Source of the DNA: F23-B02 sp045601285 | Lineage (GTDB): Bacteria; Bacillota; Clostridia; Oscillospirales; Oscillospiraceae | DNA: 64,000 nucleotides | NCBI GenBank assembly: GCA_045601285.1 | Contig: JAZRZJ010000014.1 | Coordinates: 1-64,000, forward strand | Direction: 5' to 3' | In this document: in pieces, positions 43,107-51,109 of the stretch | Position numbering within the stretch: position 1 is the stretch's first letter | How the letters are laid out: every line of letters starts with the position of its first letter | Translations under genes and position numbers: made by a program | Notes under the pieces: model-generated | Seen by the model: the letters and a program-made list of their open reading frames with translations, nothing else | What the model was told of the DNA's origin: nothing | Databases searched by the model: none

Positions 43107-43979
43107 ATGACTGGAACGATTGTTAAAGCGCTGAGCGGGTTTTATTACGTAAACAGCAATAACAGCATATACGAGTGCCGTGCCAGAGGAAAATTCCGCC
43201 TTGACGGAACCTCACCTCTTGTGGGGGACAAGGTCAGCTTTAATATTGACTCAAACAATAAGGGCTATATTGAAGCTGTAAGCGGGCGTAAAAACTTTTT
43301 TATAAGACCTGCTGTGGCAAATATTGACGCTTTGGTCTTTATTGCGGCAAACACAAATCCCGTTACTGACCCGTTTCTGATTGACAGAGTTTCCGTTATT
43401 GCCGAAGAAGCTGACTGTGAACTGATTGTCTGCATAAACAAAACAGACATTGACAATGCCGATGAGCTTTGGAATATATATTCCTCCGCAGGCTTCACAA
43501 CTCTGCGCACAAGTGCGGAAACAGGAGAGGGTATTGAGGAGCTGAAGGATGCGCTTAAGGGGAAAATATGTGCATTCACAGGTAATTCCGGTGTGGGAAA
43601 ATCAAGCATACTGAATGCTCTTATGCCCGGACTTAATCTTGAGGTCGGTATAGTCAGCGAAAAGCTTGGCAGAGGTAAGCATACCACCCGCCATGTTGAG
43701 CTTTTTGCCATTGACGAAACCACCTATATCGCCGACACACCGGGCTTTGCTTCCTTTGACATCATTATGATGAACACAATTGAAAAGCAGGAGCTTCAGT
43801 ATTATTTCCGTGAGTTTAAGAAGCACATTGGCGGCTGCAGATTCAATGATTGTGCTCACCTTAAGGAGCCCGGCTGTGCAGTCACGGAAGCCCTTGATGC
43901 AGGGGAAATTATGCAGAGCCGTTATGAATCATATACAAGGCTGTATGAGCTTACAGCCCAAAACAAGCCCTGGAACTAA
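43107..43979 (+). CDS. rsgA: Small ribosomal subunit biogenesis GTPase RsgA
   Basis: A 290-residue circularly permuted GTPase with an N-terminal OB fold, NKTDIDN (G4), the P loop GNSGVGKSSILNAL, DTPGFASF (G3), and a C-terminal zinc site GGCRFNDCAHLKEPGC. It matures the 30S subunit. ATG 43107 gives the usual start MTGTIVKALSGFYYV. In most Firmicutes rpe follows directly; here it lies about 20 kb away. Confidence 0.96.
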   Translation: MTGTIVKALSGFYYVNSNNSIYECRARGKFRLDGTSPLVGDKVSFNIDSNNKGYIEAVSGRKNFFIRPAVANIDALVFIAANTNPVTDPFLIDRVSVIAEEADCELIVCINKTDIDNADELWNIYSSAGFTTLRTSAETGEGIEELKDALKGKICAFTGNSGVGKSSILNALMPGLNLEVGIVSEKLGRGKHTTRHVELFAIDETTYIADTPGFASFDIIMMNTIEKQELQYYFREFKKHIGGCRFNDCAHLKEPGCAVTEALDAGEIMQSRYESYTRLYELTAQNKPWN

Positions 43980-43987
43980 TCAATATC

Positions 43988-44044
43988 AAAAACACCGTCT
44001 TTCGCATACGCTGTAATAACAGTTTTGCGGGAGGCGGTATTTTT
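43988..44044 (+). terminator. Terminator-like hairpin holding the SD of the 50-aa gene
   Basis: A 19-base imperfect stem (43988-44006 with 44026-44044, mostly Watson-Crick with three G-T pairs and one mismatch), a 19-base loop and a T5 tail at 44040-44044. Its 3' arm contains GGGAGGCGG, the ribosome binding site for the next small gene, and the TTG start at 44043 uses the last T residues. Confidence 0.6.
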
Positions 44045-44195
44045 GCGCAATTGCAGCAACCTGAATATCGGAACGGTTGCGATAATTATCGGAGTATTCA
44101 TCATTCTTGCCATAGTATTGCCGAGTCAGTTCTGGTGGTTTCTGCTTGCAACCTGCCTGATTTGCTACGGCATTAAAATCAAACGCGGAAAATAG
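44043..44195 (+). CDS. 50-residue hydrophobic membrane protein
   Basis: A short reading frame from TTG 44043 to TAG 44195. It has a short N terminus (RNCSNLNIG), a hydrophobic run (VAIIIGVFIILAIVLP), then SQFWWFLLATCLICYGIKI and a basic end (KRGK): two membrane segments joined by a short turn. GGGAGGCGG lies before the start. The residue pattern is clearly that of a real membrane protein, and it lies just ahead of a sporulation gene. I do not recognise the family with certainty. Confidence 0.7.
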   Translation: MRNCSNLNIGTVAIIIGVFIILAIVLPSQFWWFLLATCLICYGIKIKRGK

Positions 44196-44258
44196 CTTGG
44201 GAATATGCCGTTAATATTCTTCATAAAGTGTACTAAAAACACCGTAAGGAGAATTTTA

Positions 44259-45713
44259 ATGGAATTATCTTTAAATCGCAGAAGCATTAACTGCTTCAGA
44301 AAAACGCTTGAGAACACTGTTTTGTGTGATACATCCGCAGAGTGCGTTGTGCCTGACGTTCAGGAAGATATACGGCAAGTACTGACAACAAGCTTTATCA
44401 CAAAAATCAGAAGCAAGGATATTGATATCGAAGAAATCAGCATAAAAGCCGAGCTCGGTGCTGTCATTATGTACTATTCCGAAGCGGGAATTGCAAAGCT
44501 TGATATGACCTTGCCGCTTAACGCCAGAATACCCGCAAAGGATATTGACAGCAGCTGCATTGTAAATGCCGACATAAAGGTGCTGTCCTATGATGTGCGC
44601 GTTATTAATCCGCGAAAGATTTCCCTTAGTGCTGCTGTCTGTGTAAAGATGACCTGCTATAAGGAAAACGAAATTATCTGGTACGAATGTCCTGAGGAGC
44701 TGCCCGAAAAGCTCTATGTAAAGTCTGAAAATGCTGTTATACGCGTGGTTGACACAGTTGCGGAAAAGGTAATTACGGCAGAAGAGGAATTTGATTTAAA
44801 TGAAAGCTCGGATAATAAGCTTATTTCAGCCAATGCGCTCTATCACATTGAAAACACCGAAACAGTCGGAGATAAGCTCATTCTCAGAGGTGTGGCCGAT
44901 ATTGAAGCAACATATTTATCTGACGGTGACCTGAAAAATCAGATATTTTCTTTCCCGTTTTCACAGCTTTTTGATGTTTCCGGTGACGGTGAATCTGATG
45001 CGGTTATTCTGTCAACGGGTGAATACTATGACATTGCAGAGGGGAAGTTTACTGCGGAGCTCCATGCTGTAATTCAGCTCGTTCATTACAGAAATTGCGA
45101 AATCTGCTATGCTTCAGATGCGTATTCATGCAATTATGAAGCCGAGCTTCAATATGAAGCCTTAGATTTCTGCAGCGGCTGCAAAAAGGATACTCTTACC
45201 GAGAATATTCAGCTCAGCTATGATTCCGGGCACAATGTTAAGGATATTCTTATGACAAGGTCGTATATAACAAAGCTCACCGCACATGAAAGCGGCGTAA
45301 GCCTTGCCGTTGCAGCGGAGATTATTTACCGCGATTCAGAAAATGAGATATACTGCGGAAAAGTGCGGGGAAACGTGGAGTTTGAGCTTGACAGCAGCAT
45401 GGAATATACAGATTTTTGCTACCGTCTGAGCAATACTCGAGCAGTTCCGGGAGAAAATTCTATCGAGTTCAGGGGCGAGGTATATCTTACTGCAAAATGC
45501 GAAAAGCATGACACGATAGGTAACGTAGCTCTTATAAATGAGGGAGAAAAGCTCCTGAAATCATCACCCTCGGCATACATTGTGTTTTCTGACGCGGATC
45601 TATGGAGCATAGCAAAGAAGTACAGCTCCGATCCGGAAAAAATTCTCGAAATTGTTTCTGATGAGAATGGAGTCAGAGGGGCAAAAAAGCTCTTTGTTCC
45701 CGTAATAAAATAA
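44259..45713 (+). CDS. DUF3794 (SPOCS)-LysM spore-associated protein
   Basis: A 484-residue protein with an N-terminal DUF3794/SPOCS region (LENTVLCDTSAECVVPDVQEDI) and further repeats, and a C-terminal LysM domain (YIVFSDADLWSIAKKYSSDPEKILEI) that could bind peptidoglycan. Such proteins are restricted to spore formers and are thought to act in spore coat or cortex assembly. ATG 44259 follows AAGGAGA; an upstream in-frame start at 44205 has no ribosome binding site. It lies between the 50-residue membrane protein and the spoIIIA operon. Confidence 0.88.
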   Translation: MELSLNRRSINCFRKTLENTVLCDTSAECVVPDVQEDIRQVLTTSFITKIRSKDIDIEEISIKAELGAVIMYYSEAGIAKLDMTLPLNARIPAKDIDSSCIVNADIKVLSYDVRVINPRKISLSAAVCVKMTCYKENEIIWYECPEELPEKLYVKSENAVIRVVDTVAEKVITAEEEFDLNESSDNKLISANALYHIENTETVGDKLILRGVADIEATYLSDGDLKNQIFSFPFSQLFDVSGDGESDAVILSTGEYYDIAEGKFTAELHAVIQLVHYRNCEICYASDAYSCNYEAELQYEALDFCSGCKKDTLTENIQLSYDSGHNVKDILMTRSYITKLTAHESGVSLAVAAEIIYRDSENEIYCGKVRGNVEFELDSSMEYTDFCYRLSNTRAVPGENSIEFRGEVYLTAKCEKHDTIGNVALINEGEKLLKSSPSAYIVFSDADLWSIAKKYSSDPEKILEIVSDENGVRGAKKLFVPVIK

Positions 45714-45746
45714 AAAAGCTCTGCTTCCGCCCATACTTCATAAAAA

Positions 45747-45778
45747 TCCGACAATGCGTCAGCATTGCCGGATTTTTG
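45747..45778 (+). terminator. Terminator after the DUF3794/LysM gene
   Basis: Stem TCCG-A-CAATGC and GCATTG-C-CGGA (one mismatch) with a short loop GTCA, flanked by A and T runs. Confidence 0.75.
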
Positions 45779-45823
45779 TTATTTTGTCTGAACGAAAAAT
45801 TTCTCGCTCAAAACTGCTTTGCA

Positions 45824-45930
45824 CCTTGAAAGAAAGATGTTTTCTGCAAGACAAGGCAAAAAACGCAGGAATGCAGGCTTTATTCCGAGGCTTTTTAACG
45901 CAGTATTGCGGGAAACAGCTTCTTTCAAGG
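45824..45930. repeat. Long imperfect hairpin in the gap before spoIIIAA
   Basis: The 307-base gap between the DUF3794/LysM gene and spoIIIAA holds a terminator and this element. The outer stem is a perfect 11-base pairing (45824-45834 with 45920-45930, CCTTGAAAGAA), followed inwards by a small internal loop, a 12-base helix with two G-T pairs (45838-45849 with 45906-45917) and weaker inner helices around GGAAT/ATTCC. Total about 107 nt. There is no reading frame of protein character. It could be a structured RNA or a miniature palindromic element. The sequence on either side (45779-45823 and 45931-46008) holds a second small palindrome (45790-45808) and nothing else I recognise. Confidence 0.6.
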
Positions 45931-46020
45931 CTGTTAATCCCTATGGTACACCGCCCAAAGCCGCAGAGCTTTTTGCATAAGATGAAGATAAACATAATAG
46001 ATTGCAATAGAGGTGATTTA

Positions 46021-46902
46021 ATGAATACTTACAGAGAGGCTGCATCGCTTTTACCGCTTAATCTGTGCGGTGAACTGCTGGTAATGACCGAAAGCATACA
46101 GAAAAATGCGGAGGAAATAAGGTTGAGAACAGGGAGAGCTGTAACTGTTCTTTCGCAGGGGAAGGAGTACGAAATAGCTTCTTCATACAAGCTGGAAACT
46201 GATGATTTGTATTCCGTACTCGAAAAGGCTACCTACGCATCGGTTCATTCAGTTGAAAGCGAGCTTGCAAAGGGCTTTGTCACGGTTGACGGCGGAATAC
46301 GCATCGGAATATGCGGCACGGCTGTTTACAAAGCTGACAGGCTCGGCGGAATAAAGGATTTCAGCTCCATGGCCATAAGAATACCTCATGATATCTATGG
46401 CTGCAGCAGCAAGCTGTATAAAAGCATCAACGCAGACGGGCTTAAAAATGTTCTTATCATTTCACCGCCGGGTTTTGGCAAAACAACCTTTATGAGAGAC
46501 TACATACGCAATCTTTCGACCGATAATTTCAGAGTTTCGGTTGCCGACGAGAGAAGCGAGCTTGCGGCTGTTACTGACGGAGAGCCTCAGTTTGATATGG
46601 GGCCACGTACAGATGTTATGAACGGTGTTAAAAAGGCAGAGGCGGTTATGATGCTGCTTAAGGCTATGAATCCCGACGTTATTGCTATGGACGAAATAAG
46701 CGAAGCGGAGGATATATCTGCCGTGTCAGCGGCTTTGGGCTGCGGCGTAAAGATTCTGGCGACAGCCCATGCCTCAGGGACAGATGATTTGAAGCGACGA
46801 AAGATTTACAGAGAAATGCTTGAGCTCGGTTTGTTTGAATATGCCGTTATTATCAAAAAAACAGGCGGAACAAGGCAATACGCCTGCGAGGCGTTGTTAT
46901 GA
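46021..46902 (+). CDS. spoIIIAA: Stage III sporulation protein AA
   Basis: A 293-residue ATPase of the SpoIIIA-SpoIIQ channel complex. It resembles type II/IV secretion ATPases, with Walker A SPPGFGKTTFM (about residues 151-161), VADERSE, and AMDEISEAED (Walker B). ATG 46021 follows AGAGGTGA; a much longer in-frame extension (to 45754) runs through the hairpin element and is not coding in character. It overlaps spoIIIAB by four bases. The operon is expressed in the mother cell under sigma-E in model species; I see no convincing sigma-E promoter here. Confidence 0.95.
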   Translation: MNTYREAASLLPLNLCGELLVMTESIQKNAEEIRLRTGRAVTVLSQGKEYEIASSYKLETDDLYSVLEKATYASVHSVESELAKGFVTVDGGIRIGICGTAVYKADRLGGIKDFSSMAIRIPHDIYGCSSKLYKSINADGLKNVLIISPPGFGKTTFMRDYIRNLSTDNFRVSVADERSELAAVTDGEPQFDMGPRTDVMNGVKKAEAVMMLLKAMNPDVIAMDEISEAEDISAVSAALGCGVKILATAHASGTDDLKRRKIYREMLELGLFEYAVIIKKTGGTRQYACEALL

Positions 46903-47411
46903 TGAAATGCCTGGGAGCAGTAATGCTTACTGCGGCACTTACCGCAATAGGAATTTCTAAGGCTGCTGAATGCAGAAGGCGGCTTTCGGTATTACAGAAC
47001 GTACTAATTATGCTCGATATTATTAAAAGCGAGCTTTGCACAAACCGTGCCACGATTATGAGGATCATTGAGTGTATAAAGCAGAGTGCCAGGGGAGATG
47101 TAAAACGCTTTGCGGATAAGCTGAAGGATTCTATGGACAGGCTCGGAGATGTTGAGTTCAGCTCTCTGTGGCGGGAAGCGGTAACAGAGACGCTTGCCGT
47201 ATTACCCGAAGAATGCCTGTCCGAGCTGATAAGCCTCGGAGCAAGCCTCGGCAGGTATAATGCGGATATGCAGGGTGAGGCGATTGACCGCTGCAAACTT
47301 ACGTTTAACAGGAGCCTTGAGGAGCTGCGTCCGCAGAGCGCAAAAATGCAAAAGATGTATATCGGGCTTTACGGCGGTGTAGGGCTTATTGCCGCAGTAA
47401 TGCTCATCTGA
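46899..47411 (+). CDS. spoIIIAB: Stage III sporulation protein AB
   Basis: A 170-residue protein with an N-terminal membrane segment (LGAVMLTAALTAIGISKAAE) and a C-terminal one (GLYGGVGLIAAVMLI) around a helical soluble region, the layout of SpoIIIAB. It resembles GspF-type platform proteins of secretion systems. It overlaps the end of spoIIIAA by four bases. Confidence 0.93.
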   Translation: MMKCLGAVMLTAALTAIGISKAAECRRRLSVLQNVLIMLDIIKSELCTNRATIMRIIECIKQSARGDVKRFADKLKDSMDRLGDVEFSSLWREAVTETLAVLPEECLSELISLGASLGRYNADMQGEAIDRCKLTFNRSLEELRPQSAKMQKMYIGLYGGVGLIAAVMLI

Positions 47412-47425
47412 CATACGGAGGAAAA

Positions 47426-47620
47426 ATGGAAATTGATTTAATCTTTAAAATTGCCGCTGTAGGTATTCTTGTAGCAGTGCTCAACATACTTCTCACACGT
47501 TCCGGCAGAGATGAGCAGGCGCTGATGACAACAATTGCCGCACTTGTTGTTGTGCTGATTGTTGTTGTTCAGAAAATCAGCCAGCTTTTCAGCATCATAA
47601 AAGACCTTTTCCAGCTGTAA
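47426..47620 (+). CDS. spoIIIAC: Stage III sporulation protein AC
   Basis: A 64-residue protein with two membrane segments (IDLIFKIAAVGILVAVLNILL and ALMTTIAALVVVLIVVVQ), typical of SpoIIIAC. GGAGG precedes the ATG. spoIIIAD starts at the last base of its stop codon. Confidence 0.94.
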   Translation: MEIDLIFKIAAVGILVAVLNILLTRSGRDEQALMTTIAALVVVLIVVVQKISQLFSIIKDLFQL

Positions 47621-48006
47621 TGGAAATTGTAATAAAAGCCGCGGCAGTTGCGCTCGTAACCGCTTCAGGGGCGCTGCTTGTAAAAAAGTCAAATCCCGAA
47701 AACGCATTTTTGCTGAGTGTTGCCGGTGTTGTAATAATTCTCGGTGCCTGCGTTGTGATGCTTTCGGCGCTGAAAGATGTCTTCGACGGAATAATGCAAA
47801 AATCAGGACTTTCAGCAGCAATTTTCAGCCCGCTTATAAAATGTACAATTATTGCCGTAACCGTAAAAATCGTTTGCGCATTAAGCAAGGATTCAGGACA
47901 AAGCGGCATTGCGTCATCGGTGGAGTTTCTCGGAGCTGCCGCAGCAATGTACTGTGCCTTGCCGCTTCTTGAAACCGTTGTTAATACAATAGGTGAGCTT
48001 ATATGA
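47620..48006 (+). CDS. spoIIIAD: Stage III sporulation protein AD
   Basis: A 128-residue polytopic protein with three or four hydrophobic segments and the EFLGAAAAMYCALPLLETV end region of the family. It shares one base with spoIIIAC and four with spoIIIAE, so the set is translationally coupled. Confidence 0.94.
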   Translation: MEIVIKAAAVALVTASGALLVKKSNPENAFLLSVAGVVIILGACVVMLSALKDVFDGIMQKSGLSAAIFSPLIKCTIIAVTVKIVCALSKDSGQSGIASSVEFLGAAAAMYCALPLLETVVNTIGELI

Positions 48007-49079
48007 AAAGAATACTACTCACGGTAATTGCAGCCTGCCTGCTTGCTTGTCCGTGCTATGCCGATAATGACGGCATTATTGACAGCGGCGAGCTTGAAAA
48101 TGCGGTTCCCGATAATATATCAGACACGCTTGATAATCCGTCGATTGACGATGCGGCAGATGCCGACGGATTGCTTGAAAAAGTGCTTACAATGCTGAAG
48201 TCCGAGCTTCAGAAAGCCTATAAGCCTGCGCTGAAGCGAGGACTTTTGGTGCTGATTATCGCCTTGCTTTGCTCGGCGTTTGAGGTGTTCAGCTCCGAAA
48301 ATTCACCGTTTTATCTTAAGCTGTGCGGCTGTGCGGCAATAAGCCTTGTCTGCGTTGGCGACATTGGCTCATACATGAGCCTTGGGACTCAGACGCTGAA
48401 CACAATATCGGATTTTTCTAATGCGCTTTTGCCAACGCTGTGTACTGCGGGAATCGTCTGCGGAACACCGGCAGCAGCCGCAGCTAAATATGCCGCATCT
48501 GCGCTGTTTCTGAGCATTTTTATTACAGCATCGGCAAAGCTCATTCTTCCGCTTATATACGCCTATACTGCACTGGTGATTGCAAATGCGGCCTTCGGCG
48601 GAAAAGGACTTGAGGGAATGTGCAGCCTTTTCAAGTGGATTTGTACTACGCTGATGATTGCGCTTACTCTGGCGTTCACCGCATATCTCAGCATCAGCTC
48701 CGTAATAGCTTCCGGAGGAGATGCCGTGGCGTCAAAAGCCGCAAAAGCGACGATTTCAATGGCGCTTCCCGTTGTAGGCGGAATACTCTCCGACGCTGCA
48801 TCTTCTGTAATAGCAGGTGCCGAAGCTGTAAGGGGAATGGTCGGAGTTTTCGGATTAATTGTAATAATCGGCATCTGTATAACACCCTTTGCGGTGCTTG
48901 GAATTAATTATCTGATATTAAAAGCGGCATCGGCACTTGCCGCCACGTTTAATTCTTCCGCTGCCTCTCTGATAAACGGAATAGGGAACTGCTTCGGCAT
49001 GATTCTTGCAATGGTCGGCAGTGCCGGAATAATGGTGTTTCTTTCAATAATATCCTGTATTAAGGCGGTGAGTGCATAG
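48003..49079 (+). CDS. spoIIIAE: Stage III sporulation protein AE
   Basis: A 358-residue protein with a signal peptide (residues 1-20, cleavage after CYA) and seven or so membrane segments; ISMALPVVGGILSDAASSVIAGA is characteristic. It is the large membrane core of the SpoIIIA complex. The start overlaps spoIIIAD by four bases, and spoIIIAF begins at its final base. Confidence 0.94.
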   Translation: MKRILLTVIAACLLACPCYADNDGIIDSGELENAVPDNISDTLDNPSIDDAADADGLLEKVLTMLKSELQKAYKPALKRGLLVLIIALLCSAFEVFSSENSPFYLKLCGCAAISLVCVGDIGSYMSLGTQTLNTISDFSNALLPTLCTAGIVCGTPAAAAAKYAASALFLSIFITASAKLILPLIYAYTALVIANAAFGGKGLEGMCSLFKWICTTLMIALTLAFTAYLSISSVIASGGDAVASKAAKATISMALPVVGGILSDAASSVIAGAEAVRGMVGVFGLIVIIGICITPFAVLGINYLILKAASALAATFNSSAASLINGIGNCFGMILAMVGSAGIMVFLSIISCIKAVSA

Positions 49080-49564
49080 TGCTGAAAAACTGGGTATATG
49101 CAGTTGTAAGCGCTTCAATCCTCTGTGCAGTCTGTCTGTCGCTTGCACCCGAGGGAAGATCGAAGAAAGCGCTTGAATTTGTCTGCGGCCTGATTATGAT
49201 TGCCGCAATTATCTCGCCGCTCGCTACCTTTAACATTGAAGAATATTCTCTTTCGGCGGCGAAATACCGTCAGGAAGCGGAAATACTCACTCAAAGTGCA
49301 GGTGAAACAAAAGAAATGCTGGACAGAAAATACATAGAAAGCGAATACACGGCATATATATTGGACAAAGCCAAAAAGAACGGAGTTCTTCCCGACGAAG
49401 TAAGAGTTTCAACAGAATGGAATACAGAGGGTTACTGGTATCCCGTGTCGGTTGAAATCATACTCAGTCCGGCTGAGTACAGCAAGGACAACAGCGCGAT
49501 CAAGAGCCTTATTGAAACCGAGCTGGGAATACCCGCCGCAAAGCAGAATTGGAGAAGCAGATGA
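49079..49564 (+). CDS. spoIIIAF: Stage III sporulation protein AF
   Basis: A 161-residue protein with two N-terminal membrane segments (WVYAVVSASILCAVCLSLAP and FVCGLIMIAAIISPLA) and a soluble C-terminal domain facing the space between mother cell and forespore; this domain has a ring-building fold in known members. Start GTG 49079 overlaps spoIIIAE by one base. Confidence 0.92.
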   Translation: MLKNWVYAVVSASILCAVCLSLAPEGRSKKALEFVCGLIMIAAIISPLATFNIEEYSLSAAKYRQEAEILTQSAGETKEMLDRKYIESEYTAYILDKAKKNGVLPDEVRVSTEWNTEGYWYPVSVEIILSPAEYSKDNSAIKSLIETELGIPAAKQNWRSR

Positions 49565-49890
49565 AAAATACCGTAAAAACCTTGGACGGTCTTAAAAAAT
49601 ATAAATTTCTCATACTTGCGGCGGCACTTGGCGTTATTCTTTTGCTGCTGCCTTCTCACAGCAACGAGGCAGAACCGGAAAACAGCGACGAAAAACGCCT
49701 GGAAAGCTTGCTTGAGCAAACTGAGGGAGTAGGTGAGTCAAGTGTTCTGCTTTCCGAAAACGGCGCTGTGATAGTGTGTGAGGGCGCGGAAAACGCTGAC
49801 GTAAAGCTCAGTATTCTTAAAGCCGCGGGAGCTTTCACCGGTTTTTCAACCGACAAAATTCAGATATTGAAGTTGGAAATGGAGGATTAA
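49561..49890 (+). CDS. spoIIIAG: Stage III sporulation protein AG
   Basis: A 109-residue protein with one membrane segment (FLILAAALGVILLLLP) and a ring-building-motif domain (ESLLEQTEGVGESSVLLSE). Shorter than Bacillus SpoIIIAG (about 230 residues) because the disordered region is missing, as in other Clostridia. GGAG lies six bases before ATG 49561; a TTG at 49549 is less likely. Overlaps spoIIIAF by four bases. Confidence 0.9.
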   Translation: MKNTVKTLDGLKKYKFLILAAALGVILLLLPSHSNEAEPENSDEKRLESLLEQTEGVGESSVLLSENGAVIVCEGAENADVKLSILKAAGAFTGFSTDKIQILKLEMED

Positions 49891-49891
49891 T

Positions 49892-50431
49892 ATGAAGCAT
49901 TTGAAAAGAAACATCACAATAGTTACGGTGCTTGTGTTTGTATGTACCGCCGTTTATCTCAATTGGTCATACAACAACCGGTGGGGTAAAGCAGATGAGG
50001 CGATGGTTGAGGCCGAGGACGCAGCCATGATAAAGGCTGAAGAGGCATACGCAGCGAAAAACGGAAAAGGAAAGGCTGAATCGGAATACTTTGCGGAGGC
50101 TCGACTTAACAGACAGATATCGCGCGATGAGGCGCTTGAGCTTCTCCAAACAGCCGCCGCATCGGAAAGTGCATCGCAGGATACAATCGATTCGGCAATG
50201 GACGCAATTTCGGCAATGGCGAACTACTCCATGAAAGAGACTCAGCTTGAAAATCTCCTCATTGCCAAGGATTTTTCCGACTGCGTTGTGTATATGACTG
50301 AGGATTCCATAACCGTTGCTGTTCCTGCACCGGAAGAGGGGCTGAGTGCCGCCGCTGTTGCAAGAATAACAGAAACAGTAACAACGGAAACTGAATACAC
50401 AGCATCGCAGCTTACTGTTATAGAGGTTTAA
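49892..50431 (+). CDS. spoIIIAH: Stage III sporulation protein AH
   Basis: A 179-residue protein with an N-terminal membrane segment (ITIVTVLVFVCTAVYLNW) and a soluble domain carrying the ring-building motif in its C-terminal part (TQLENLLIAKDFSDCVVYMTEDSI). It interacts with SpoIIQ across the intermembrane space in model species. It is the last gene of the operon and is followed by hairpins. Confidence 0.93.
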   Translation: MKHLKRNITIVTVLVFVCTAVYLNWSYNNRWGKADEAMVEAEDAAMIKAEEAYAAKNGKGKAESEYFAEARLNRQISRDEALELLQTAAASESASQDTIDSAMDAISAMANYSMKETQLENLLIAKDFSDCVVYMTEDSITVAVPAPEEGLSAAAVARITETVTTETEYTASQLTVIEV

Positions 50432-50435
50432 TAAC

Positions 50436-50462
50436 AAAAAGACGGGATTTCCTGTCTTTTTT
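50436..50462 (+). terminator. Terminator of the spoIIIA operon
   Basis: AAAAAGACGGGA...TCCTGTCTTTTTT, one G-T pair, T6. Nearly identical to the second terminator at 50635-50668. Confidence 0.8.
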
Positions 50463-50519
50463 GTGCTTGAGACAGTCAAGAAATAGCGTACAGCGCAGGA
50501 CAACGGAAAGGAAGATAGT

Positions 50520-50550
50520 GTGAAAGAAACCCAAGAAGGGTGTCTTTCAC
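50520..50550. repeat. Hairpin 2 of the spoIIIAH-asp23 gap
   Basis: GTGAAAGA (50520-50527) pairs with TCTTTCAC (50543-50550), extended by ACCC/GGGT inside. No T tract follows. Confidence 0.6.
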
Positions 50551-50560
50551 GTTAAATCAG

Positions 50561-50599
50561 TTACTTTTTATTAACTTCAGAGAAGTTTATAAAAAGTAA
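50561..50599. repeat. Hairpin 3 of the spoIIIAH-asp23 gap
   Basis: An 18-base stem (50561-50578 with 50582-50599) with one mismatch and a 3-base loop. Confidence 0.65.
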
Positions 50600-50600
50600 G

Positions 50601-50632
50601 CAGCTTGTCAAAAAGACTTTTTTGACAAGCTG
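50601..50632. repeat. Hairpin 4 of the spoIIIAH-asp23 gap
   Basis: Perfect 14-base stem CAGCTTGTCAAAAA (50601-50614; complement 50619-50632), loop GACT. It starts one base after hairpin 3 ends. Confidence 0.7.
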
Positions 50633-50634
50633 GA

Positions 50635-50668
50635 GCACAAAAAGACGGGATTTCCCGTCTTTTTGTGC
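50635..50668 (+). terminator. Second terminator before the asp23 gene
   Basis: Perfect 15-base stem GCACAAAAAGACGGG (50635-50649; complement 50654-50668), loop ATTT. It repeats the terminator at 50436 with one change and lies about 60 bases before the next gene. Confidence 0.75.
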
Positions 50669-50727
50669 TTTATTTTTACATGCTTTTGTGGTAAAATACT
50701 ATGAAATCATATTGAAGGAGTTTAATT

Positions 50728-51090
50728 ATGGGTGACTCTTATATCAGCTGCAAGGACTCCAACGGCAGCATTAATATTTCCGAAGATGTAATATCTGCCA
50801 TGGTGCGTTCCGCAATAACCGAGATCGAGGGTGTTGCCGGTATTTCCACCACCGCAGGAGCGGAGCTTGCAGAGCTTATTGGCTTCAAGACCGTATCCAA
50901 GGGCGTTAAGGTTCAGATTGTTGACGATACAATTAAAGTTGATGCAATCATTCTTGTCCGTTATGGCTGCAATATTGTTAATGTAGCCCGTGAGGTTCAG
51001 AATTCAGTCTCAGAAGCTGTTCAGGCTATCACCGGCATTGACAAGGCTGAGGTCAATGTCCACGTTTCCGGCGTGGAGTTTGACAAGTAA
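50728..51090 (+). CDS. Asp23/Gls24 family protein
   Basis: A 120-residue protein of the Asp23/Gls24 (YqhY-like) family, with SINISEDVISAMVRSAITEIEGVAGIS and VRYGCNIVNVAREVQNSVSEAVQAITG. In Firmicutes this type sits before nusB and is linked to envelope stress or acetyl-CoA carboxylase regulation. AAGGAG precedes the ATG. TAAAAT at 50692-50697 with a TG motif just before it is a possible extended -10 element. Confidence 0.92.
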   Translation: MGDSYISCKDSNGSINISEDVISAMVRSAITEIEGVAGISTTAGAELAELIGFKTVSKGVKVQIVDDTIKVDAIILVRYGCNIVNVAREVQNSVSEAVQAITGIDKAEVNVHVSGVEFDK

Positions 51091-51109
51091 TTCATCGGAG
51101 AGATAAGAT

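Noticed and set aside
45975..46000. A possible sigma-E promoter (GCATAA...CATAATAG) before spoIIIAA
   Set aside because: The spacing is about 12 bases and the -10 match is poor, so I did not list it.
45754..46020. An N-terminal extension of spoIIIAA
   Set aside because: The extension translates the terminator and the long hairpin; the residues are not typical of protein, and a good ribosome binding site is present at 46021.
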